Below, piece by piece: positions 8,722-16,268 of a stretch of 64,000 nucleotides of DNA. The DNA is taken from NCBI RefSeq assembly GCF_004115155.1, contig NZ_RDSM01000003.1:248001-312000 (forward strand). Reading direction: 5' to 3'. This stretch comes from Granulicella sibirica (lineage in GTDB: Bacteria; Acidobacteriota; Terriglobia; Terriglobales; Acidobacteriaceae). The notes under the pieces were generated by a model. It was given only the letters and a program-made list of their open reading frames with translations. It searched no databases and was not told the origin of the DNA. The translations under genes and the position numbers were made by a program. The first letter of the stretch is position 1, and the number at the start of each line of letters is the position of its first letter.

Positions 8722-9168
8722 TTAGGCGAGTGCGCGCAGGCCCTGCCTGAGGCTCTCGGGTTGTCCTGCGGGGAGAGTGGCTTCGACCTCTGCGTGGGTT
8801 TGCTCCCAAATAGGCAAGGCGGAGGCTAGTACATTCTTTCCTTCGAGCGTCAGTTCGAGATTTCGGCTGCGACGGTCAGACGGGTCCGGCGTGATGAGGA
8901 CGAGATTGCGGCGCACGAGCGGCTTGAGAGCGGCGGTGAGGGTGGTCCGGTCCATCGCGAGCAGATCCGCGACGCCTGCCATAGGCGCGGGTTTGGGACG
9001 ATTGAGCGACATGAGGATGGAGAACTGGCCGTTCGTCAGGTTCACGGGCCGAAGGGCAATATCGAACCTCCTCGCCAGAGCTCTTGCGGCTCGCTGTACG
9101 TGAAGGCACAGGCAGCAATCGCGAACCATCAGGGTTGTTTCGTAGGGGACGGTATTTGGCCTTGACAT
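8722..9168 (-). CDS. MarR-family transcriptional regulator
   Basis: The start is the ATG at 9166-9168, giving 148 residues, the normal MarR length; the longer open frame to 10062 is a shadow of the permease gene. The winged helix is clear: LTNGQFSILMSLNRP, VADLLAMDRTTLTAALKPLV (recognition helix) and the wing PDPSDRRSRNLELT. MarR dimers bind short palindromes, and a perfect 12-base palindrome lies 13 bases upstream of this start, before the divergent permease gene. The simplest reading is a repressor of itself and of the permease at 9250. Three closely spaced cysteines (CCLC at about residues 18-21) could be a redox or metal sensor, which is inference. Confidence 0.9.
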   Translation of the reverse strand: MSRPNTVPYETTLMVRDCCLCLHVQRAARALARRFDIALRPVNLTNGQFSILMSLNRPKPAPMAGVADLLAMDRTTLTAALKPLVRRNLVLITPDPSDRRSRNLELTLEGKNVLASALPIWEQTHAEVEATLPAGQPESLRQGLRALA

Positions 9169-9180
9169 CGTCTCTAATAT

Positions 9181-9192
9181 GTTGATATCAAC
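9181..9192. promoter_or_regulatory. Perfect palindrome, likely MarR operator
   Basis: GTTGATATCAAC reads the same on both strands. It sits in the 81-base gap between the divergent marR-type gene (start 9168) and the permease (start 9250). Its core TTGATATCAA resembles known MarR-family boxes (two TTGA-type half-sites around a short centre). Direct binding is inferred from position and symmetry. Confidence 0.65.
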
Positions 9193-9249
9193 GTTCAAAG
9201 TCAAGAGCGCCCAACTAAACGGAACCAGGGCATCCGTTGGAGCACACCT

Positions 9250-11715
9250 ATGTCGTTCCTCCACGATCTGAAAATTGCACTGCGGTCTCTTGCGAGAGCT
9301 CGCACGTTGTGGATCACCGTCGCGCTGACTCTGGCTCTTGGCATTGGGGCCAATGCAGCCATCTTCAGCGTGGTCAGGTCTGTACTCCTGCGGCCACTGG
9401 CGAATCGGGATGAAGACCGCCTGCTCTATCTGCGGCAAAGTGCCCCGGGACTCGGCAATGAGAACACGACTTTCTCGGTGCCGGAGATCCAGGACCTTGG
9501 GCGTGACCTCAAGACGGTCACGGAGCTTGGAACGGTCTCCGCGATCGACTTCAGCCTCGTGGGTCTGGGAACACCCCGCGAGATTCACGCCGCAGTCGTC
9601 GACGGAAGTTACTTCGAGGTGATGGGGCTGCGGGCGGTGGCTGGCCGCCTCCTGACAACTGCCGATGACGGTCCGAATGCAGCGGGCGCAGCGGTGCTGA
9701 CCTACCGTTTCTGGACGAACACGTTGCACTCGGATCCAGGCGTGATCGGAAAGACGGTACGGCTTGAAAGTTCGATGGGCGCGCGGCCAGCGGTGATCGT
9801 AGGGGTTCTGGAGCAGTCGGTGCCGTATCCCGTGGAGACGGACCTGATTGCGAATCTCGTCACGAGCCCGCACCATCTCTCCGCGACGATGGTCACGGGG
9901 CGAGAGCATCGGATGACCGAAGTGTTCGCGAGACTGGCTCCGGGCGCTACGCTCGAGGCCGCGCGTGCGGAACTCAGCACGACCCACGCGGCGATCGTCG
10001 CCGCGCATCCCGAGGTCTATAAGGCTGCGGATCGCTACAAGATCAACGTGACGCGGATTCATGATCAGATCAACTCGCGCGCCAATACGGTGCTGTGGGT
10101 GCTGTTTGCAGCAGCGGGCCTATTATTTGTGATTGCCTGCTCGAATGTTGCGAACCTTGTGCTGGCGCGAACGGTTCGGCGTGAATCGGAACTGGCGGTG
10201 CGTTCTGCTCTTGGAGCGAGTACGGCAGCGCTGCGCCGTTCGCTGCTCGCTGAGAGTTTGATCCTGTGCGGGAGTGGTGCGCTGGCGTCGCTGCTTATCG
10301 CAGCACCCATGGTGTCGGTGCTGGCGCGATATGCTTCGCGGTTTTCCGCGCGCACAGATGACCTGACACTCGACTTCAGCCTCGTATGGTTTGGCATCGC
10401 GCTGGCGCTGATTGCGGCAGTGTGCCTTGCGTTTGTTCCGAGGCTGCCGTCTGGAAGCGCATCACAGAACTTCACGCTCAGCAATGGTGTCCAGCGGGCC
10501 GTCAGTGGAAGCAGCCGGCGTCTTCGCATCTTTGCCGTAACGCAGATCGCCGCATCGTTTCTCCTGCTGATCGGGGCGTGCGCGTTGATGCGGATCCTTT
10601 TCGTGTTGGAGAAGACTCCGCCGCCGTTTGCTACGGCTAATGTGCTGGCGTTCAACCTGCCGGTGATGACGTTCGGACGGACGCCTCAGCAGGTGAATGA
10701 CTTCTATCGCGAGGTGCAGCGCCGCGTCGGCAACCTGCCGGGAGTGCAACAGGCGTCCCAGGGCTTCAGCACGCCATGGCGCGATGTGCGGGGGCTCGAT
10801 ATCAACTTCATGTTCGCGGTCGACGGGGCGAAGCGCGCCAACGGCCAGGACGATCTGCGGGCACGGTTCCGGCCCATATCGCCTGGGTTCTTCGAGACGC
10901 TTGGAATGCCTCTGCTTGAAGGACGCAACTTCAAGGATTCCGATCGTGAAGGTTCGGAACGGGTGGTCATCGTCAGCAAGAGCGTCGCGCAGGCGCTGTT
11001 TCCTGGCCAGTCGGCGCTGAACCGGGACTTGCGGTGGACGGATGGGGTGATCAAGTTCATCGGCATCAGCGGTGAGCCGAGAAGGATCATTGGGGTCGTG
11101 CCTGATTTGGACGATGAGAACATCATTCCTGCTCCCGCCATGGCGGTGTATCAGCCGCTCGATGAGGAACAAGGGTGGAACGGCCGGCTCTTCGTTCGCA
11201 CGGAACATGATCCCTACTCGCTTGTTCCGCTGATTGCTCGCACCATTCACCAACTCGACGCAGATCAGCCGGTCGAACGGGCAAGCACACTCGCGGATAT
11301 CCGTGCAGAGGTCCTAACTCCGGATCGCCTGAATGCTATTGTGTTCGGTGGATTCGCAGGAGTGGCTCTGTTGATCTCCGTGGTGGGAGTTGCGGGTGTG
11401 CTCGCGTTCTCTGTGAGCGGGCGGACACGCGAGTTTGGAATCCGCATGGCACTCGGTGCTCCGCCGCGCAGCATTCTTACGGATGTGCTGCGGGAGGGCC
11501 TGATCATGGCAGGCATTGGCGTGGGAGCGGGTGTGCTGCTTGCTCTCGTGCTTCCGGTTGTGATCGGCTCGTACATTGCCGAGGTGAAGATACCGGGCGT
11601 GCTTGCTTTCGTGGGATCAGCACTGGTGATTCTGGCTGCGGCAATCATCGCGTCGGCGGTGCCGGCTGCTCGCGCAGCGAGGGTCAATGCGGTAGAAGCT
11701 CTGCGAGCCGAGTAG
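9250..11715 (+). CDS. FtsX/MacB-type ABC permease, acidobacterial orphan permease (ADOP-like)
   Basis: The 821-residue membrane protein has the tandem MacB/FtsX layout: an N-terminal helix (TLWITVALTLALGIGANAAIF) followed by a MacB periplasmic core (about 50-260), three helices (about 285-400), a second N-terminal-like helix (about 435-455), a second periplasmic core (about 470-690), and three C-terminal helices ending with AARAARVNAVEALRAE. No ATPase gene is adjacent. This matches the acidobacterial duplicated orphan permease family, which occurs in many copies in these genomes and has no proven substrate. A GGAG ribosome site lies at 9239-9242. It is probably controlled by the divergent MarR regulator. 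Confidence 0.9.
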   Translation: MSFLHDLKIALRSLARARTLWITVALTLALGIGANAAIFSVVRSVLLRPLANRDEDRLLYLRQSAPGLGNENTTFSVPEIQDLGRDLKTVTELGTVSAIDFSLVGLGTPREIHAAVVDGSYFEVMGLRAVAGRLLTTADDGPNAAGAAVLTYRFWTNTLHSDPGVIGKTVRLESSMGARPAVIVGVLEQSVPYPVETDLIANLVTSPHHLSATMVTGREHRMTEVFARLAPGATLEAARAELSTTHAAIVAAHPEVYKAADRYKINVTRIHDQINSRANTVLWVLFAAAGLLFVIACSNVANLVLARTVRRESELAVRSALGASTAALRRSLLAESLILCGSGALASLLIAAPMVSVLARYASRFSARTDDLTLDFSLVWFGIALALIAAVCLAFVPRLPSGSASQNFTLSNGVQRAVSGSSRRLRIFAVTQIAASFLLLIGACALMRILFVLEKTPPPFATANVLAFNLPVMTFGRTPQQVNDFYREVQRRVGNLPGVQQASQGFSTPWRDVRGLDINFMFAVDGAKRANGQDDLRARFRPISPGFFETLGMPLLEGRNFKDSDREGSERVVIVSKSVAQALFPGQSALNRDLRWTDGVIKFIGISGEPRRIIGVVPDLDDENIIPAPAMAVYQPLDEEQGWNGRLFVRTEHDPYSLVPLIARTIHQLDADQPVERASTLADIRAEVLTPDRLNAIVFGGFAGVALLISVVGVAGVLAFSVSGRTREFGIRMALGAPPRSILTDVLREGLIMAGIGVGAGVLLALVLPVVIGSYIAEVKIPGVLAFVGSALVILAAAIIASAVPAARAARVNAVEALRAE

Positions 11716-11752
11716 CTCGCTGCCGCGCAGACTTTACCACCATCGGGCTTCG

Positions 11753-14164
11753 TTATTCCGCTCGCGGACTCCCTCGCAGCCCTCGCATTCGTCGCACAGG
11801 GGCAAGAGCTTCAGCGGATACAGGCCCTTCGACGAGCGATGCGGATGTGAGGGGAATATCCGCATCCCGCCATATTCGATGGAACTCGTTGTAATCGTCT
11901 CTAGCCTTCGATAGATCTCCTGCCTGTTCTTCGGCCTTCGCGAGGCTTAGTCTTGCAAGAGGGCCGACGATGTAGTTCCGCGTCACACCGCGGTGGTCGA
12001 GAATGGTTCGAAAGGCCGCCGCGGCTTCGTTAGTCTGGCCGGAGGCAAGGTAGGCCTGCCCAAGGGTATAGAGGGGCACCATAGAGAGATTCCCGCTCAT
12101 CATGTAAGGAGAGGCTGGGGCGAGCGCTTCGACGGCACGGCGCGCCTCCTCGTGCGACTTTCCCTTTCCCAGCAGTCCGCAGGCGTTGATCGTGGCTGCC
12201 GCGATCTGTGCGAGCGTATCGGTGGGGTAGCGCTTGCTCATATCTTCCGCGATATGCTGTCCCTCTACGCGGTCGCCGGCGAGCGCATCCGCCATGCCGG
12301 CAAGAGATTCAACGCCGGAGCTATTGGATAGGGCGAGAGCGGCTTTCGCCTTCTGTTGAGCGACTATGCTGTTGCCGGCGAGTGCCTCCTGCAACGCAGC
12401 CTCCCCGAGGTATCCGGCGGCATCCTCGGAGTTCTGTTCGCGCATCACGGCCTGCACGGCTTGATTGTTCAGCGAGCGGGCCAGGGCGAATTTGCCAAAG
12501 TAACTCGCCGTGACCGACTCAAGCTCGAGCATGTTGCCGTCCCAACCGGGCTGAGACCGGACATACGAGGCCTCAGACGCCATCGCGGCGCTGTCGTTCT
12601 GCAGGAAGTAAATCTCATAAAGGTAATAGTGATGGACCGGGCTATCGACATGATGAGCCAACGCATCCATGAGCACGGCCTTTGCTTCTTCTGTGCGATT
12701 GAGAAACATCAGGGTCGTGGCGAGCCGGGCAGCATTGCCGGTCGGCGTGCCCGGACTGTTCTTTACGATCGTTTCCACCAGGGGAAGAGCGCGCTCGTAC
12801 TCTCCAGTCGTGAGATAGAGCTTTAGAAGATTTGGACCGGGATCTCCATCGTGCGGGTACGTCTCGGACCAGGTTTCGAGGATCTTGCGTGCGGCACTCA
12901 GGTTCCCGGTGGCGTATTGCTCGTAGTGCGATTCAAGGTAGAGCCTCTCACGGTCGCTCACCCGTCCACGGAGATCGTACGCCCGGCGGGTGGCATCAAC
13001 GCCTTCCTGGCTGGAGTCGCAGACTCCAAGATGGCTATATGCCATCGCGAACTCAGGATCATCAGCGATCGCCTTCTTGAAGAAGGCGATCGCCGGCAGA
13101 CAGTCCCCCCGAACCTGCGCTTGAATGCCGAGACCGTATGCTTCAAGCGCGTCGAGTGATCCCGTCGTGATGTCCTGGGGCGGCGCATCGTACTTTTGCA
13201 GTGATGGCAGGGATTCGCCAAGCCTGCGGCGGAGCTTGCCGGCAGCAATACCAAGTGCCCGCAGAACATGCTCCTTACTGTCAGCGGTTTCCTGGTCCTG
13301 GGCCAGAACATCACCGGTCCGGCACTGGAGTGCCCTCAGCCCAAGCACATACTGGCTGCCGAGTTTCGCGACGGATCCTTCGATCAAGGCAGCGCTGCCG
13401 GTACGTTCACAGACCTGCCGGGCCAGGTTCGGTGTGAGGCTTGCCTGCGCAGGCCGGGCCATGAGCTTCATTGTCTGCGCAATACGTGCGTCCGAGATCA
13501 CCCCGAGGTTCGGGGACTGCTCCAGCTCGGCGGAAAGGCCTTGGTTCAGGGCCGCGTCGAATGCCGGATCCCCGGTGCTGTTCTCGAAGGTGGCAAGGAC
13601 TACGTTGCCCAGGAGAGTCGGCTTCGGCTTTTGCCGCAGATACCAGATGCACAGAGACGCTGCTGCCGAGAAAAGGAGAGCGATGCCAACGGCGAGCAAG
13701 ATTCGTTGCGGATGGGTGGAGCGTCCGACAACTTCCCAAACTGCATTCTGAACCGCTGCGCCCCCAGGAAATGCTGCGGCACTCTCGTCGACGCTCGGTC
13801 GCGATTCAGCTTGCGCCGAGACCGGAAGGGAGTCTGCAACCTCTGTGAAGACCGGGTTAGCCGCGAACTGGTATCCCTCACCAGGGACGGTGACGATATA
13901 TCGAGCTTGCCCCGGTTGCTCGCTGAGCGCCTTGCGCAGGAGAAAGATGCTCTGCGTTAGGTTGGCCTCTTCGACAAAGGACTTCGGCCAGACAGCACTC
14001 ATGAGTTCGCGCTTGGTAAGGAGTCTGCGCGGGTTCGTAACAAGGTAGAGAAGGAGTTGAAAGGCTTTCTGCGGGACCGGAACGGGTATGCCGGCTCGGC
14101 AAAGTTGACGCCGGACAGGATCAATCAGGAAATCGTCGAACTGATAGAAGCCCAGCTTTTCCAT
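11753..14164 (-). CDS. CadC-like membrane regulator: winged helix, one TM helix, TPR repeats
   Basis: Residues 1-105 (from the ATG at 14164) form an OmpR-type winged helix (YQFDDFLIDPVRRQLCR, VPQKAFQLLLYLVTNP, LTKRELMSAVWP and the wing VPGEGYQF). A transmembrane helix at about 155-175 (ILLAVGIALLFSAAASLCIW) follows, then a long periplasmic part with a FlgO/adenylate-cyclase-type beta segment (VVLATFENSTGDPAFDAALN) and many TPRs to the end. No receiver domain is present, so it is a one-component sensor/regulator of the CadC/ToxR kind with DNA binding in the cytoplasm. This architecture is very common in Acidobacteriota. An alternative start lies at 14197. No operator was recognised. Confidence 0.85.
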   Translation of the reverse strand: MEKLGFYQFDDFLIDPVRRQLCRAGIPVPVPQKAFQLLLYLVTNPRRLLTKRELMSAVWPKSFVEEANLTQSIFLLRKALSEQPGQARYIVTVPGEGYQFAANPVFTEVADSLPVSAQAESRPSVDESAAAFPGGAAVQNAVWEVVGRSTHPQRILLAVGIALLFSAAASLCIWYLRQKPKPTLLGNVVLATFENSTGDPAFDAALNQGLSAELEQSPNLGVISDARIAQTMKLMARPAQASLTPNLARQVCERTGSAALIEGSVAKLGSQYVLGLRALQCRTGDVLAQDQETADSKEHVLRALGIAAGKLRRRLGESLPSLQKYDAPPQDITTGSLDALEAYGLGIQAQVRGDCLPAIAFFKKAIADDPEFAMAYSHLGVCDSSQEGVDATRRAYDLRGRVSDRERLYLESHYEQYATGNLSAARKILETWSETYPHDGDPGPNLLKLYLTTGEYERALPLVETIVKNSPGTPTGNAARLATTLMFLNRTEEAKAVLMDALAHHVDSPVHHYYLYEIYFLQNDSAAMASEASYVRSQPGWDGNMLELESVTASYFGKFALARSLNNQAVQAVMREQNSEDAAGYLGEAALQEALAGNSIVAQQKAKAALALSNSSGVESLAGMADALAGDRVEGQHIAEDMSKRYPTDTLAQIAAATINACGLLGKGKSHEEARRAVEALAPASPYMMSGNLSMVPLYTLGQAYLASGQTNEAAAAFRTILDHRGVTRNYIVGPLARLSLAKAEEQAGDLSKARDDYNEFHRIWRDADIPLTSASLVEGPVSAEALAPVRRMRGLRGSPRAE

Positions 14165-14337
14165 AGGGATACAGGCGATTGAGAACGATTGAGACAAATT
14201 GATTGGTCAACGCGGCGAATTCCGGCGAATGTGTGCGTGTCGAATGCATTGCATGCGTCGATGCACGACAACGCTACCAGCCGCCGGAGGCTCGGGCAAT
14301 AGCCGAACGTGGCCGGCCCTGCCACGAAGGAGTGTCC

Positions 14338-14853
14338 ATGAAGTCCCGCCAGTTATCCCTTTTCGCCCTAAGCCTCAGTTTGTTTCTCCCCGCCACCTTG
14401 CACGCCGCCAGGAAAGATGCGTGCAGCTTGATTGCATCCTCCGACGCCCAGGCTGCGCTCGGCGAACCAGTCGGTCCTTCAAAGGAAGAGAACCGCAGCT
14501 ATGGAAAGGGCGAGGCGACCTCGTGTCAATACCGCTCCACGCTGGGATCGGCACTTCGCGGCAAATCGGTGTCTCTCGAGGTGCGCTACAGCGATGACGA
14601 TCTCACCGGGAGCGCCAAGGGCATCGCCGAGAGTCTCCAGTCAGCTGGCTTCAAAGATGTCCACCTGGTCGCAGGTGCTGGATCCGCCGCTGTCTGGGGC
14701 AGCAACTCGATCCTCGGCCGGACCCAGGGCGAGCTTACCGTCATCCAGGGAAAGTCCGTGATGCTGATCATCATCATCAGCGGCATTCCCGACGAAGCGG
14801 ATGCGATCTCGAAAGCGAAAGCCATGGCCCTCAAGGCATTGGCGAGTGTATGA
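14338..14853 (+). CDS. Secreted protein of unknown function
   Basis: The ATG at 14338, with a GAAGGAG ribosome site 6 bases upstream, gives 171 residues. Residues 1-24 are a good signal peptide (LSLFALSLSLFLPATLHAA). The mature part begins RKDACSLIASSDAQAALGEP, a pattern seen in small secreted or lipoprotein-like families with two cysteines (CSLI, SCQY) that could form a disulfide. It ends in a hydrophobic strand GKSVMLIIIISG and an Ala/Lys-rich helix. I do not recognise a catalytic motif. It starts 173 bases from the divergent CadC-like regulator and is followed in the same direction by the repeat protein at 14943. Confidence 0.75.
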   Translation: MKSRQLSLFALSLSLFLPATLHAARKDACSLIASSDAQAALGEPVGPSKEENRSYGKGEATSCQYRSTLGSALRGKSVSLEVRYSDDDLTGSAKGIAESLQSAGFKDVHLVAGAGSAAVWGSNSILGRTQGELTVIQGKSVMLIIIISGIPDEADAISKAKAMALKALASV

Positions 14854-14942
14854 GCACTACCCTCGAGCCCCATCGTCCATTGTTCGTCTCTAACTGCCGC
14901 AAGGATCCTCCATTCGCGGCCTCACTTACAGAAAGGATCGCT

Positions 14943-15785
14943 ATGGCCACCTTCCCAATTACAGTAGACGCCACGGCTCTCAGTAACACGGCTTACCTGA
15001 TCATTGGTCCGCCTACCGGCTTTAACATCTTCCCGCCGAACTCATCAGCATTGGGCTGGACGGCAAATTCACAGGCCTATACCGTCTCCATGGAGACGGG
15101 AGACTATCTCTTCCAGATCGAGTCTGGCGGGGTCAACAGCTTTCACTTCCAGATCTCTGCGACTGGGACAATTACCTACGCGGCGGAGTATGCTGCGTTC
15201 CTCTCCGGTGAAGGAACAAGCGAGTTGCGCGTCCTGGGTTACAAGGTGCAACTCGATGCGAGATACATCACGGGCCAGGTTTTCTGGTCCGGTAACCTGG
15301 CGATCGATAACAACAACCTCCCCATTCCTCTGGAGACTTTTAACTTGATACCCCTCGACACCTATAAGGTGTCAGCCTCGGACGAGAATGACTGGGCTTT
15401 TGGGGTCGACAATACCGGCAAGGTCTTTTACGACCAATCGTTCGACTACGCGCAGGGCGGATTCCTTCAAGGCGCAGGAACCACGAAGCTTACACTTCTT
15501 GGTTACCCGCTCCTCATCGACGCACGTAACGCCGGCGAAGCGGGCGTGAGAATCAGTTCCGATACCGGTGTGCCCTTTGCCACATCCGGAGTCACCTATG
15601 CCAACCTGTTACCCGGCTGCATCTATGTGCTCGAGTTTGAAGACGGTGTTCTGTCGAGCGCGACCTTCCGCTTTAGCGATGTGGGAGTACTTACCCTGAC
15701 GCATCAACTGCCCTGGGTACTCTCGCTGGATAAGTTTCACGGTGTGCCAAGACTCACCGTGAATCGTGTGACGCTCGCACACTGA
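14943..15785 (+). CDS. Unrecognised three-repeat beta protein
   Basis: The start at 14943 is chosen because an AGAAAGGA ribosome site precedes it; the open frame extends to 14850, overlapping the previous gene. The 280-residue product has no signal peptide and no membrane helix. It consists of about three related units of roughly 88 residues: about 44-109 (ending LGYKVQLDARY), 133-196 (opening NLIPLDTYKVS, ending LGYPLLIDARN) and 220-280 (opening NLLPGCIYVLEF, ending PRLTVNRVTLAH). Each is rich in aromatic and beta-forming residues, suggesting a beta-trefoil-like or jelly-roll fold. No family is recognised. It lies 82 bases before a double-glycine-leader peptide gene and may be its partner, which is inference from position. 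Confidence 0.7.
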   Translation: MATFPITVDATALSNTAYLIIGPPTGFNIFPPNSSALGWTANSQAYTVSMETGDYLFQIESGGVNSFHFQISATGTITYAAEYAAFLSGEGTSELRVLGYKVQLDARYITGQVFWSGNLAIDNNNLPIPLETFNLIPLDTYKVSASDENDWAFGVDNTGKVFYDQSFDYAQGGFLQGAGTTKLTLLGYPLLIDARNAGEAGVRISSDTGVPFATSGVTYANLLPGCIYVLEFEDGVLSSATFRFSDVGVLTLTHQLPWVLSLDKFHGVPRLTVNRVTLAH

Positions 15786-15867
15786 AGCGTCCGAGAAGTA
15801 GTACCCCGGCAGCATCACGATCACGTTGCTATAAACCTTGTCACTCAAACCATGAAGGAGAGTCACC

Positions 15868-16014
15868 ATGTCCGTTCCTAACGACGCAATAAACGCCGAG
15901 AAGCCCATCCAGCCCCGCAAAGACACTGACGAGCTAAACGACAAACAGCTCGATGAGGTCTCCGGTGGTCTCAACCCGCAACCCGAGCCTCCAGGACGTC
16001 ATTTCAAACACTAA
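15868..16014 (+). CDS. Small double-glycine-leader peptide with Pro-rich core (candidate secreted peptide/RiPP)
   Basis: The ATG at 15868 has an AAGGAG ribosome site 7-12 bases upstream. The 48-residue product is hydrophilic and acidic up to LNDKQLDEVSGG, a canonical double-glycine export leader of the kind cut by C39-peptidase ABC exporters and seen in class II bacteriocins. Cleavage after Gly34 would release the 14-residue core LNPQPEPPGRHFKH, with four prolines and two histidines and no cysteine. No exporter, peptidase or modifying enzyme is encoded nearby, so any secretion machinery is elsewhere. It lies downstream of the three-repeat protein. The peptide is too short for ordinary gene calling; start, ribosome site and leader motif agree. 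Confidence 0.7.
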   Translation: MSVPNDAINAEKPIQPRKDTDELNDKQLDEVSGGLNPQPEPPGRHFKH

Positions 16015-16268
16015 ACACAGAGCACAACAGTTGACGTATGACTGGCAGCCCTGCGGTGTGGCCGCTCCCGATTCGCCCGGCAGAGAAGACGGCCGCCGGG
16101 AGCCGCCGCGAACGCAGTCCTACGCGGCTTCTAACCCGGACATCGAAGGGTGGGAAATGGATGCTTTGCTTCCTCCTTTCCGGTGGCAGTGGCCGAATCT
16201 CACTGTCTCAACAGCCGCCCTGGCAAAGAACACGCGGCAAACGATCTAAGCGGCCTGCTTCAGTTGCA
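16015..16268. other. Intergenic gap without recognised gene
   Basis: About 250 bases between the double-glycine peptide and the convergent GH92 gene. Open frames here have no ribosome site or protein-like composition, and no T-rich terminator was seen. Confidence 0.5.

Noticed and set aside
9250..11715. Calling the permease macB
   Set aside because: There is no ATPase domain or neighbour; the tandem permease layout fits the orphan permease group instead.
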